NCBI GenBank assembly: GCA_963678675.1
Contig: OY783196.1
Location: 23,972,827 to 24,036,826 of the forward strand
DNA: 64,000 nt
Direction: 5' to 3'
From: Xiphydria camelus
Taxonomy: Eukaryota > Arthropoda > Insecta > Hymenoptera > Xiphydriidae
Shown: positions 46,839 to 56,889 of the stretch, in pieces
Layout: the number at the start of each line of letters is the position of its first letter
Numbering within the stretch: position 1 is the stretch's first letter
The notes under the pieces: model-generated
The model's database searches: none
Seen by the model: the letters and a program-made list of their open reading frames with translations, nothing else
Told to the model about the DNA's origin: nothing
Position numbers and translations under genes: made by a program

Positions 46839-47056
46839 CAGAGTGAGTTGCCTAAGAGGGAAGACCGGTCTATGGCTTAAAGCGATTAATATCGGGCGAT
46901 TCTATTTTTTTCCCGCTGTTTGATCAAGTTTCTCTTTATAACGAGCGTAACAGCCCTCATCATAAAGAAAAACTTGACCAAGCTAGGAGAAAGCAATGGA
47001 AAATATCCCGATATTAGTCGCTTTAGACCACACACCAATCCTACCCCTCATCTCTG
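46839..47056. repeat. MITE family L, copy 2
   Basis: CAGAGTGAGTTGCCTAAGAG at left, CTCATCTCTG at right, TA on both sides. Inner arms AAGTTTCTCTTTATAACGAG / CATAAAGAAAAACTTGACC. Confidence 0.75.
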
Positions 47057-47126
47057 TATATTTAGTTGGTCGCCCGAAAGTTTGAGTTTGCCAAATTTAG
47101 TAAAATCGAACGTTTTTTTCTCAGTA
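47057..47126. repeat. Right end of a family F element, orphaned
   Basis: TTTAGTTGGTCGCCCGAAAG to CTCAGTA then TA. The same half-element, continuing into the same 15 bases beyond (CCAACGATCGCGATG), lies next to family L at 52669-52757. No left half was found here. Confidence 0.65.
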
Positions 47127-47206
47127 TACCAACGATCGCGATGTCTCACCTTTAGACACCTCACCCTGTGTAACTTTCTGAAGTGGCAATTATTCATACT
47201 ATACTA

Positions 47207-47649
47207 CACGAAAAAAAAAATGATTTTGTAGTTCTAATAAAGCTAGGTCTTACTCAGAACTATTTGCAGTCATGATAAAAATATCCGTAGCAGCAAAAGA
47301 TATATCCAATAGTAGAGAGTAAAAATATTTGCTGGTATAGGAAATATTAGATTGAGCAGTAACAGTATTGGTCAACGGAAACAAATAATTTTGCAGTTTT
47401 AGCAAAACCAGGATTTGTTGAAAACTTTTTGCTATCGTGACGAAAATATTATCTTTGGCAGCAAAACATACGCTTGATAATAACAAATGTAACTGCAATC
47501 ACAGTGATGTTACATTTGCTATTATTGGACGTATGTTTTGCTGCGGCAGATAATAACGTAATTTCGTGACGATAGCAAAAAGTTATCAGCCAAACCTAGT
47601 TTTACTAAGCCTGCAAAATTATTTATTTCCATTTACCAATACTGTTACT
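47207..47649. repeat. Composite of two family G-like foldbacks
   Basis: A left half (CACGAAAAAAAAAATGATTT, GTAGCAGCAAAAGATATATC) resembles 23668-23955 and stops where a complete foldback begins at 47358: AGTAACAGTATTGGTCAACG pairs with CCAATACTGTTACT at the right, with inner arms TTTGCTATCGTGACG / GACGATAGCAAAAAG. Confidence 0.65.
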
Positions 47650-48106
47650 ACTAACGAGCCGTATCACAATGAATGGAATGCCATTGATTAGAGTTACTCA
47701 TTACTTGAGTTCTATAGGTCTCGGACATTTGCCGAATGACTGGCTCGAACTACCCATCGGTTTCCAAGTTCTAACTGTCCGGTTTCCACAGAATTCGATT
47801 TTCGCGTTTCCGAATTACATAAGATATTCTACTGTTGGTATATACAGTGTGGAGCAGAGGAATCTGACGAATTTGAAAATTAAATAATACCCAAACCTTT
47901 AATTATTTATTAAGGGGGTTGGGGTTTTTCCATTAGCGCCAAAATCTTCTCAATTTCAATAGATATGGACATTTTGACAAATTCGTAGGGAAGTATAAAC
48001 ATTTCTTTTTCATTTATAATGTTTTAATAGACAAAAGTAACGTTTACTGAACAGTTATTATACAACAAAATAAATAATGCATCGGTCGGTCTCACCCTTA
48101 CTGTCC

Positions 48107-48796
48107 GGGTGAGTCAGGCCACCTTGTCCAGATGAGTTTGACCACTAAAATAGGCAAGTACAAATAAATTTAAACGACTTATAACTGATATAAAGTTGAA
48201 TAACTAGTAACAATAACTGAACTAATAATTGTAATATCATTTTAGGTGTTTTTTTTACGCCTATGGTAAATGTTAGGCATATTGATCTGAGAAATAGTAT
48301 ATTTTATTTATTATACAAATACTCTCTCCTGCTTGCCATAATTAGGTAAAATTAATATTTATTTTACGCCGGTATTTTTGCTTTCAAAAATTTGAGTGGT
48401 TGGTCTATCCTAAGTCAAAGTGGTCGGACTATCCCAAAATACTGGGAGAGATTGACCACCTTGTTCGTCTGACATCTTTTAGGTTATGTATAAGAAACTT
48501 AATGTAAAATGTAGCATAACATGCTCTGTACTCAATAAAACAGTATTTACTATAATAAACTTACCTGCTTGGAAGTGGTTATAAACACCGTTATATCGGA
48601 AAATTATGGGCACACTCGAAAACAATAAGTGACGAATAATTGTTGAAAATTAGTTTAGAACGCCGTGTCCACGAGGAACTATGTCAACAATGGCTACGCG
48701 CTAAATAGAAAAATACTGGCTTAGCCATTTGTTAGTTAGTTTCTGAATTATTGGCACTGGTCGCTCTATCCTGCTGGTCGAACCATCTCGGACTTA
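48107..48796. repeat. Element with GGGTRAGTC ends and GGTC-CTATCC subrepeats
   Basis: GGGTGAGTCAGGCCACC at left is loosely inverted at right (CTCGGACTTACCC). Internal variants of GTGGTCGGACTATCC recur near 48400, 48420 and 48765. The ends are diverged and approximate. Confidence 0.4.
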
Positions 48797-48799
48797 CCC

Positions 48800-49231
48800 T
48801 ATATATGATTATAAAGGTAGGTTCATGCCATTTTATTTTTTAAATAAAACTTCCATAAGATGAGCTCCCTCGTTTCTTATACAGTGTTTCAGTCTCCCTC
48901 GAAGATTTTCTGTTACTCTCTGAATCATTTCGTGAGGAATCGCTGCAATTTCATTTCTAATGTGTTGTTTTAATTCTTGAATACTGGCAGGACGAGGTGT
49001 ATACATACCTAACAGCTAGCTTTTAAGGTAACACCATAACCAGTAATCGCAAAAAGTTAAATCAGGTGAACGGGCAGGTAATTACTAATATCGCCAATTC
49101 GTGAAATCAAATGCTGAGGAAACAGCAGCAGCGCAGCAGCAGTTGGCGCTCTCATCTTGGTTGGAGTTCTCATCTTATGGAAGTTTTATTTAAAAATAAA
49201 ATGGCATGAACCTACCTTTATAATCATATAT
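48800..49231 (-). mobile_element. Tc1/mariner-superfamily element, internally deleted, with 65-bp inverted ends
   Basis: TATATATGATTATAAAGGTA and its continuation to CTTCCATAAGATGAG are repeated inverted at the right almost perfectly. The left arm includes the last codons of a transposase, so the coding end lies within the inverted repeat. Only the 3' part of the transposase survives. Confidence 0.75.
48833..49081 (-). pseudogene. Transposase C-terminal fragment (IS630/Tc1/mariner superfamily)
   Basis: On the minus strand the frame reads LPARSPDLTFCDYWLWCYLK, S, TAG, LLGMYTPRPASIQELKQHIR, NEIAAIPHEMIQRVTENLRG, RLKHCIRNEGAHLMEVLFKK, stop. WPARSPDLxPCDxFLWGYLK with the last catalytic Asp, followed by an IP-EM-QRV-EN-R-R---CI--NG-H helix, is the standard C-terminus of a transposase family very common in ant genomes (recalled). 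Upstream, in another frame, FPQHLISRIGDI is also family-typical, showing a frameshift before this part. The N-terminus and the other catalytic residues are missing. Confidence 0.8.
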
Positions 49232-49319
49232 ACCTAACCCTTAATAAATAATTAAAAGGTTAGGATATTATTTAATTTTCAAATTCGTCAGATTCCTCTG
49301 CCCCACCCTGTATATCAGC

Positions 49320-50520
49320 TGCAGGTGATGGGATTTTTATTTATAACTACAGTATATCTAAGGTACACTCTAAAATATTCAGTGTTTAGTATTTTACAAT
49401 GAAACTAGTTTTGAGTTGACTTCTAAACTAAATTCAATAGACATACCTTTTAAAAGTATGTTTCTAATAATAAGCTAAATATAAGCTTCTCGCAAGTATT
49501 TTACATTCTCTAATTAGGATGAATACAGGTAATATGTCCAACTAAAGTTGGCTCTTCATTACCACCAGCAATCGTAATAGAGAGGGGTCAAGTTAAATTG
49601 TCATAAGAATCTCTATTATTAAAACGTCGTCACCCTTTAGCAAACTGGCAGGTGCTCGCACTTTCGCATGTTTTTTATTGGCGCGGAGCTCCTTTTTCCC
49701 TCTACTTGCGCGTCAACGGCACCTGTAGTTGGTAATATTTCCTATTGATCACAGCTTAAATATAGACCTGTTCATAAAGTATCGTCCCTTGAGTATATCC
49801 GAGTGCACTTTATTACTTATTTTTTGACGAAGAATTTATTATTACCAGATAATATAATAGGAAATCTTCGTACGAATTCTGACCTAACCTAGGATATGAC
49901 TCATTTAAAAAATTGAATCCGATGATGAAATGAATGGTAGATTTGAAGAAAAATTTACGATAACATCTATTTTCACTTTATGAAGTACGTGTAACGAAAG
50001 AAAATCACGCAACAGTGCAATGTATGTCGAAATAGAATCGAAGCGATAATAGATCTCCGCTAATACGATAATCAAGATCTCTAATTAATTGCATTTCACG
50101 CTTAATCAATCGTACCGTGGATACTAACAAAGGACAATTCCAGTTTCGAGCTGGCAGATCTCGATGATTTTGTTTGCAAAGGCTTTATATGTATACTTCG
50201 AACTGTTGGAAACTGACTCAATGTGCAACAAATCTATTTACAACGAAATACCCTTAACTTTGCCTTTAACGTCTGCATAACAACACGCGTTTAGAATTTT
50301 TCCCCTCGAAACTCGGAGCTAATGGTACTCTTCGGTTAAAGTGGTCGACTTAGCTTCCGCCGATGCAAGCGGGTCGATGAAGCCGCTTATCAGATCGGAT
50401 GATCGGCGAGACCGTGGGGGTGGGCGACGTGTGAAACCGGGAGAAAATAAGAAGTCCCCCCGTCGTCTCGCGAGCCCCATTTTCTCCCGTCCTTATCCGA
50501 GCCTCGGAACGTGATCGCCC
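49320..50520. other. Stretch without recognisable gene
   Basis: AT-rich. A GC-richer spot at 50340-50520 has frames of 64 to 81 codons on the minus strand without domains. Confidence 0.4.
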
Positions 50521-50524
50521 GACG

Positions 50525-50757
50525 AAAAAATGTAGTTGTTCCAACCAAATTGTTGGGTTGAAGGTTAAATTTCAACAACCTAATCATTGTGTTTTGGCTG
50601 TATATATTTGGAATAACTAAATTTTTTCGTTTCATTCAATAAAATTCGTTTTGTTGGTAGATGTAGTCCATTAAACTTCATTGCGTTGTTAAATCGATCC
50701 GAGTTGGTTTGTTTCAACAAAAGTTTTTGCCTGACGAACGGTGAAAGTATAATGTTA
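50525..50757. repeat. Degenerate relative of family F
   Basis: Words such as GTAGTTGTTCCAACCAAATT, GGTTGAAGGTTAAATTTCAA and GTTGGTTTGTTTCAAC alternate in both orientations, as in the TTAGTT/AACCAA repeats. It abuts a true family F copy starting five bases later. Confidence 0.5.
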
Positions 50758-51150
50758 ACTACATTAAGAAAAAAATTGTCTCAATTAAATTTTGAAGTTA
50801 TGGGCGGCCAACTAAATATATAGTTGTTCGAACAAACATTCAGTTGAAGCATCCAAGTATAGTATATCTAATTACCTCAACTAAATTTAGGTACTCTAAC
50901 AACATATTTTTTGAGCTAATTTTTCAGAATGAGTTGCTTGAGAGGGAGGATCGATGTATACACTGTAAAAAATTGTATTTTTAATATACTTTTATATAAA
51001 GCTTTCTTCCAATACATGATTATGAAAATTAATATACGAGTACTTCAACATTCCAAAAATTAATATTCTTCCTTGTGAAATTGCCCTTATAAATTTCATA
51101 ATGGAGTATATTAATTTTAATAAACATGCATTGGATAAAAGCTTTATATA

Positions 51151-52461
51151 TGGTTGCATTGGTGGTTGCATTGAAAGCCCCTGTATACTCCGGTAGAGGG
51201 CTCAAACTAATTATGTCGTGCGCAGCGACTAATACTTCTTATATCACTCAACATTATTTACATTTCTCATTAAGATTCAGTCATTAAACTGCCATTTTCG
51301 GTTAATATAAGTCTGTCTATAACCTAAGAAAATGGAACGCGATAAGTTGTTTCTTTCGATGTGTACTTCTATACTACTTTGATTTTTTTTAAAGTGCTGC
51401 TGCATTTCATCAATTGCTTGTGCAAACTTATGCTGAATCTGCTCCATCGGAAACAGTATGTAGAGACTGGTTTCGTCGCTTCAAAAGTGGAAACTGTGAT
51501 ATTCACAATAAACAACGGCCAGGTCAAACAAAGAAGTTCGAAGATGAACAATTGCGAGCTCTATTGGAAGAAAAAAAAACCCTACTCAAATGCTCAAAAA
51601 ATTGGCTCAACAGCTTGAAGTCGATACCAATTTATCATTTCATCTACATACCATAACATCTACATGCCATGAGAAAAATTGAAAAAGAAGGAAAGTAGAA
51701 GCTGCCACATGAATTGACCGAAAATGCCATTGCAAATCGCCTGAACATCTCGATTTCTTTGTTTGCAGAGCATAAAAAGAAAAGTTTTTTATGGCGTATC
51801 TCGTAACCGGTGATGAGAAATGGATCTATTTCGACAACCCGAAACGCAAAAAACCATGGGCTAATCCCGACCAACCATCAACGTCGATACCAAAATGAAA
51901 CATCCACGGTCACAAAACAGTGCTTTCAATTTGGCGGGATATGGAAGGATTCGTTTATTATGAGCTGTTAAATCCGAATGCAACTATTACTGCCGAACGT
52001 TATCAACAACAATTGGAGCGTTTAAATGATAATTTGATGCAAAAACGACCATCAATTGCATGAAATCGCCGAAAAGTGATTCTTCTTCACGACAACGCTC
52101 GGCGTCATGTTGCTTGAGCCGTCAAAGAAACATTGATGGAGCTTGAATGAGAAGTTTTCCCGCACTCAGCGTATTCTCCAGATCTGGCCCCGAGTGATCA
52201 TCATTTGTTTCGATTGATGCAATACGACTTGGAAGATACATACTTCCATAATTACCAAGAAGTCAAAAATTGGGTTACTGAGTGGATTAGCTCATAAAGT
52301 AGACGATTTTTTCGTCGCGAAATTCAACTTCTGCCGGAAAAGTGGGAAAAAGTTATAGCTTCCGAAGGGGTAAATACTTCGATTGAGGTATTGATACATT
52401 TTATTACGACATAATGTTTTTGAAACAATAAAAAACTGCGGTTTTCAATGCAACCCCCTAA
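51151..52461 (+). mobile_element. mariner transposon, copy 2 (degenerate), innermost layer
   Basis: The right end TTGCATTGAAAACCGCAG complements the usual mariner end (TTAGGGGGTTGCATTG outward) and is followed by TA. The left end carries a small duplication (TGGTTGCATTGG then TGGTTGCATTGA), with TA before it. Total 1.31 kb. It inserted into a TA of the family K foldback. It is a close relative of the copy at 10326, in opposite orientation. Confidence 0.88.
51332..52424 (+). pseudogene. mariner transposase (DD34D), frameshifted
   Basis: It starts at ATG (MERDKLFLS) as in the first copy. Recognisable blocks: SETVCRDWFRRFKSGNCDIH, KIEKEG, LVTGDEKWIYFDNPKRKKPW, LLHDNARRHVA followed by TGA, and LAPSDHHLFRLMQYDLED. 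All three catalytic Asp are visible (GDEKW, HDN, PSD) and by alignment the last two are 34 residues apart, as the family requires. Several stops (for example GK|TAG|KLPHELTEN) and frame changes make it non-functional. Its catalytic residues are better kept than in copy 1. Confidence 0.85.
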
Positions 52462-52759
52462 TATAATTGTTTTAAATTTAATATACTTACATTTTTTTAC
52501 ATTGCAGTCTAAAGTGTCCAATCTCAGGCTATTTCATTGTTTTCCTGCTCTTTAATCAAGTTTCTCATCATGACGAATGAGAAGCTTGACCAAGCAGGGA
52601 GAAAGCAATGGAGTATCCCGATATTAGTCGCTTTAGGCCACACACCAATCCTATCCCTCATCTCTGTATAATATTTAGTTGGTCGTCCGAAAGCTTGAGG
52701 TTGCCAAATTTAGTCAAATCGAACGTTTTTTTCTCAGTATACCAACGATCGCGATGCCC

Positions 52760-54560
52760 TAAGAGGGAAAAGAATGAAAAGTTGGCAGCCGACACGGAGG
52801 GTGAAGGGAGTCGCTCCTCCCGCGTGCTCCTATTACACGAGAGTTCGCCGAGAAAATAATACGATTTCTCGTTAGCGTGCCGAGCGGACGGATGGACTCG
52901 TTCGCGCGCGTGGCTCATTTTGAAAGCGATTCCGTCGGCGCGGGACGAATATACCAGTGACGAAGGAGCAAAAACCTCGACTGTGCGCCGGTCGGGAGAG
53001 TAAGAGAGGAGAATGCAAATTAGCCGGCGATTTCGAGGCGTGTAATTAAGACTTCTTGCTTCGCGCGCCGCGCTTTGGAAATCAGCCGCCGCGCGGCGGT
53101 GTGCGACTCTCGCGCGCTTCCTTCGCCAATATCGATCCGCGTGGAAAAAGGAGAGATAAGAGGAAAGAAAACGCGCGGCAGAACGGTGCGCGCCCGCCGG
53201 GGGGGGGGAGGACGGAAATAACTCTTCCATTCTTCTGCTCGGATTTCCACCTCCGGAATTCCCCGCGTCCTCCCTCCCACTCCCCCGTTCGGCCGCTCGA
53301 GCACCTCTTCGCGGACAATCGCGCGCGACACGAGTGCCACGATAATTCTATATAACGCGAATTTCGGCCGGTACCATCCCGGGCAGACGGTACGTTCGCG
53401 CGGTCCCTCTCGGGCGGAGGAGCCGTCCTCGCCGTTAAAATCACATCCATAAATCACCGGACCGTCATTTCCGAAGGACGTCGCGTCGGCGCTGACCGTA
53501 AATTGCATTTCTACGGGGAAATGTGACCGTCGTCTTTCGATTAAAAGTAAAAGAATCGGCTGCGGTGAGCGCGTGCGTTGGGCGAGGGTAGCCGGTGGTG
53601 GGAGGCGAGGATGGGGTGGACGCGCGCCGGGGGAATAACGATAGTGCCTCGGAAAAGGGGAAACCTCATGTCTTCGCCTCCTACATCGAGTTCCACGCTT
53701 TTCTTTCCTTTCGCGCATTCATTTTCGCCTTCTTTCTCCCCGTTCCGCTATACGGATTTCTTCTTTACGACGGGCACCCAGTCGCCGTCAAAGGGCCACT
53801 GTCATTACTGCCTCTGCGAAGAACGGCAACGGCAGCGCGGTTGCTGCGCGAAAAGGGGATGACGATTGCGAGCTACGCGATACTTCAGACCCGTGACCAC
53901 CGCCTGTGCGGCGCGTCTCGAAGATAACGGCGATATAGACGCTCTTTGGCTCCGCGAGCGAGTATCTTATTCAGCGGATGAGGCGGAAGCTTCGGAGTTT
54001 CGCATTGCATATGCGCTTCCGCGCATGGGTGCATCCGAGTCGTAGATTTTGATGGGATCTGGTGGATCTGAGCTGCTCGGATTGAACGTCGAGTCGACGC
54101 GGTTATTTTTCTTCTCGATGTCGCGATTTGTATCGAGTAAGGAGTTATCGATTGCATCGAAAAATCTTTTATCGGAAAAATGGTATTAATAATCGAGATA
54201 TTCGACAAATTTTTATATAAAATTCATCCTCGAGGCGGTTCGATATGTTTTGCTTCTCGTATAGCAAAGGTCCACTCGTTCTCTCGATGTTGCTGCCATT
54301 CCGTCTCCTCTTCGTCCGATTGGATCAGAATCCGTGGCTTTCCCAGCTTCGCGAGTGCGAATCCACAACGGGCATCGTAACCGTCGGAGCTATAGCTAAC
54401 GAGATTGGATGGATTTGGATCGGGAGAAACCCCGTTGCAAGGGTTGCGAACGTTCATCGATTTTTACTCCCCGCTACGCCAGCCCGGGTTTCTGGTACAC
54501 TGCAAACTGATGGCTTTAATTACCACGGCGTTTTCTACTAAAGGGCCAATTTAGTCGTCT
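52760..54560. other. GC/CpG-rich stretch with long chance frames, no gene called
   Basis: Frames of 190 and 232 codons on the minus strand overlap each other and others on the plus strand. They are rich in Arg, Pro and Ser and have no domain. A minus-strand frame at 54224-54457 is more protein-like (SDEEETEWQQHRENEWTFA) but lacks clear splice or polyadenylation context. The block could be a promoter island. Confidence 0.4.
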
Positions 54561-55040
54561 GGCAAAGCTCGCGAGGCAACTAACAGGCAGCTCGCGTAAA
54601 TAAAAATAAAATAAATGCCGTGTCCTACTCGCAACAAACCGCGCGCGGCCTTACCCTCAAGTATTTGCGAACAGTGTTTTCCTTTCGTTTTTCACCACAG
54701 GTTTCTATCCTTGTTTTTGTTGCTTCAATAATCCTGATGCGCTATCTCCACCGCGCACCTATCCACAGCTTGCGCAAGGCGTGGTCTATTGCGTATCTCC
54801 ACGGAAGTGAAAATAGGAGAAACGATTATGTAGGTATAGCGTTCAACTAATCAATCGACGAATTAGTGACGAGATTCTCTTGGGTGCAGGTTTCACGTGA
54901 AATGCTGTCAATAATATTTTAGTGTTAACTATATGTTTTTTGAATCGATGCGGGAGGATGGATCGGAAAAACTGTAACGTCATTTTACACGGCTGTGAAA
55001 TTGATGCTGAATTGAAGAGTGATAGCATGACTTTTATCGC
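54561..55040. other. Stretch without recognisable gene
   Basis: A plus frame (54620-54850) crosses an acceptor-like TTTTTCACCACAG and has a short hydrophobic stretch, but no donor or family resemblance. Confidence 0.3.
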
Positions 55041-55042
55041 GT

Positions 55043-55252
55043 AGAAAAAAAAAACATAAAAAATAGTAGATTTGACTTAATTGGTGGTCACGGGCGGGAT
55101 AACCTCGATCTGGTTACTTGATTAAATAATTTGGCTGTAATGATTGAAAACTATCTGACAGAAACAAGCTGTAGTCAAGTCTAGCAAATTATTAGTTCAA
55201 GTAACTTGATCTGCGTTCCCCCGTCCGCTAATTTAATCAAATCTACCATACA
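55043..55252. repeat. MITE family A, copy 3, degenerate
   Basis: TAGTAGATTTGACTTAATTG and ATTTAATCAAATCTACCA ends, with GGTCACGGGCGGGATAACC against CGTTCCCCCGTCCGC inside. The terminal CACTGAG-type bases are decayed on both sides. Confidence 0.7.
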
Positions 55253-55856
55253 ATAGGTACATCCAGTCCATTTCATTTCAACTTTCGGATTTTAATATTG
55301 CTATACAAACAAATATATTATTATTATTAGATTCAATAGAATAAGAGATTATATACGTATTTTTTTTGTATATATTTAATTAAAAAGAGACTAATGTTTA
55401 ACGGTGAAATTATATTTTTTCCTCTGTCAAATCATATAAAGTTTTAATTAATGCGCGTACGTTGCATTCTTTCGCGGATCGAGTCCTCTTAACCTCGTTT
55501 CATTGAAAAGTTATAATGATGAGTATAGTAGAACGTATTTTATGCCTTGTTACGTCACACGCCAGCCTTGCTTCGCAGGAGCTCTGCGCGCGACGTCCCA
55601 CAGGACTCGCGGTGAAAGGCCTATACAGTTGGAAATTGTATATTGGAAGCAGTCAATCTATTTTTATGTGTTAAAATCGACTGATCCCGAGTAGAAACTG
55701 CTTGATCGGACCCCTACAGGGCATGTTACACATTTTTTATTTGGCTCAGTATAAGCACTATCAAGGCTTTCACATCAGAATTATTGTGTCGGTAGCCTGT
55801 CTTTCAGGCGGTCTTTATTTACTTTTAAAAAATGACAAAATAAATAGAATAGTATC

Positions 55857-56143
55857 CAGTCCACAGTATTGTTTTTAGTAGTTGAATAAATTTACGTATG
55901 TAAAAATTGTGGCTGATTAACTAGTAGATAATAATTAAACGTTTGATTAATTGATAATTTCTGTGAATCTATTTATGTATTATAATTAATATTATAAAAT
56001 AAGTTGAATACAATATTGATTGTAATACATAAATAGATTCACAGAAATTATCAATTAATCAAACGCTTAATTATTACTAGTTAACCAAACATAATTTTTA
56101 CGTACGTAAATTTATTCAACTACTAAAAATAATACTGTGGACT
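55857..56143. repeat. MITE with near-complete hairpin, 287 bp
   Basis: AGTCCACAGTATTGTTTTTA and its complement close the element, and the arms pair for about 130 bases each (TAGATTCACAGAAATTATCA on the right, its complement on the left) with few mismatches. TATC occurs outside each end. The arms are the best preserved of the short hairpins here, which suggests recent activity. Confidence 0.85.
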
Positions 56144-56149
56144 TATCAA

Positions 56150-56400
56150 CCGTGATGCCTTCGGATGTAGCGCTGTTAGCGACTGTCTCGCTAGAAGTCT
56201 GGAATCGAACTCTCGCATCGTGCGCCTTCCTGACCGGGACCTACTCGTAGGTAGCGATGGTAAACGGGACTTCTGGAAATGCCCGAATAGAAATAGGTAG
56301 GTACAAAGTACTCGGGCATTCCGGAAGCACTGACTCGTCATGCACCTTCCTAGCCGAGGCGCAATATCTCCCTCCTTGGGCCTGTTGTGGTTAATATAAT
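56150..56400. repeat. Short direct and inverted repeats, possible tRNA-derived SINE debris
   Basis: CTTCTGGAAATGCCCGA and CGGGCATTCCGGAAG are inverted; CATCGTGCGCCTTCCTGACC and GTCATGCACCTTCCTAGCC are direct. On the minus strand GAGAGTTCGATTCCAGAC resembles a B box, but no A box or clover-leaf could be built. Confidence 0.3.
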
Positions 56401-56568
56401 GTTGCATCGTTCACGAACGCTAGTCATTCCGTTAAAAAATGGCAACTATGCTAAACCCCGCCAATTTTTCGAACCATCCGATTGGCAACGAAGAGATTCG
56501 AAAGCGATCAAATAAAAAGTCACCGCTGCAGTGGACTAAAATTTCGTCTGCTGCGCATGTATACTTCT

Positions 56569-56887
56569 CCAACATGGGATAATTTTTATCCTTCCGTGGG
56601 ATAAAAATACGTCCGCTTTGAGTCGAATTTTTAATTTAGGGACATCTGGTATATTTCTCCATCATCATCATAAAGTTATCAGTCCTAAGACTGGTTTGAT
56701 ACCATTCTCCATCTTTTCCTGTCCTCCGCTAGTCTTTTCATTTCCCTGTATTTCGAACAACCTACGTCCTTAATGATTTGCGAAATGTAGTCTAACCGCG
56801 GCCTACCTACCTCCAACATGGTATAATTTGTATCCTTCCGTGGGATACCTAAAAATACGGTCGCTTTGAGTCGAATTTTTAATTTAG
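56569..56887. repeat. Long direct repeat (about 70 bp) flanking a LINE insertion
   Basis: Both flanks read TCCAACATGGKATAATTTKT, then ATCCTTCCGTGGGATA, ACTTTGAG-type spacer and GAGTCGAATTTTTAATTTAG, with a few substitutions and a 3 to 4-base indel. The 174 bases between them are the retrotransposon end, so the repeat is best read as a long target-site duplication. Confidence 0.7.
56685..56812 (-). pseudogene. C-terminus of a non-LTR retrotransposon ORF2-like protein, 5' truncated
   Basis: The minus-strand frame VGRPRLDYISQIIKDVGCSK, YREMKRLAEDRKRWRMVSNQ, S, TAG is open throughout. GRPR--YI-QI--DVGC--Y-E-K--A-DR--WR is the conserved tail after the reverse transcriptase in insect non-LTR elements of the RTE/Jockey/CR1 breadth. 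After the stop come about 40 bases and a (GATGAT)n-type 3' tail rather than poly(A). Only the last 42 codons are present, as expected from aborted reverse transcription. Confidence 0.75.
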
Positions 56888-56889
56888 AT

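Larger units (their letters stand above)
47845..49310. repeat. Large foldback element (family O), 1.47 kb, holding two others
   Basis: CAGTGTGGAGCAGAGGAATC and GATTCCTCTGCCCCACCCTG, extended inward by TGACGAATTTGAAAATTAAA to about 75 bases, TA on both sides. Between the arms lie a 690-bp element and a Tc1/mariner-type remnant, so the original element was short. Confidence 0.7.
50960..52508. repeat. Foldback (family K), nested in family L and split by mariner
   Basis: ACACTGTAAAAAATTGTA and TTTTTTTACATTGCAGT ends. The long arms TTTAATATACTTTTATATAA and ATAAAGCTTTCTTCCAATAC are complemented on the other side, where mariner interrupts directly after GCTTTATATA. Confidence 0.7.
50925..52666. repeat. 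MITE family L, copy 3, nested in family F
   Basis: CAGAATGAGTTGCTTGAGAG at left, AATCCTATCCCTCATCTCTG at right, TA after the right end (TT before the left). The interior is cut between CGATGTA and TAAAGTG. Confidence 0.7.
50762..52739. repeat. MITE family F, copy 3, outermost of four nested layers
   Basis: CATTAAGAAAAAAATTGTC at left with ATGGGCGGCCAACTAAATAT inside; GGTCGTCCGAAAGCTTGAGG to TTTTTTTCTCAGTA at right; TA on both sides. All but about 240 bases of the span belongs to younger elements. Confidence 0.75.

Noticed and set aside
53020..53718. 232-codon open frame on the minus strand
   Set aside because: It overlaps a 190-codon frame on the same strand and frames on the other strand; biased composition, no domain or splice context.
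54224..54457. Minus-strand frame with SDEEETEWQQHRENEWTFA, possible last exon
   Set aside because: Codons look fair, but there is no clear acceptor, no polyadenylation signal after the stop and no family match.
56190..56240. B-box-like GAGTTCGATTCC on the minus strand suggesting a tRNA
   Set aside because: No A box at the right distance and no clover-leaf; at most old SINE debris.
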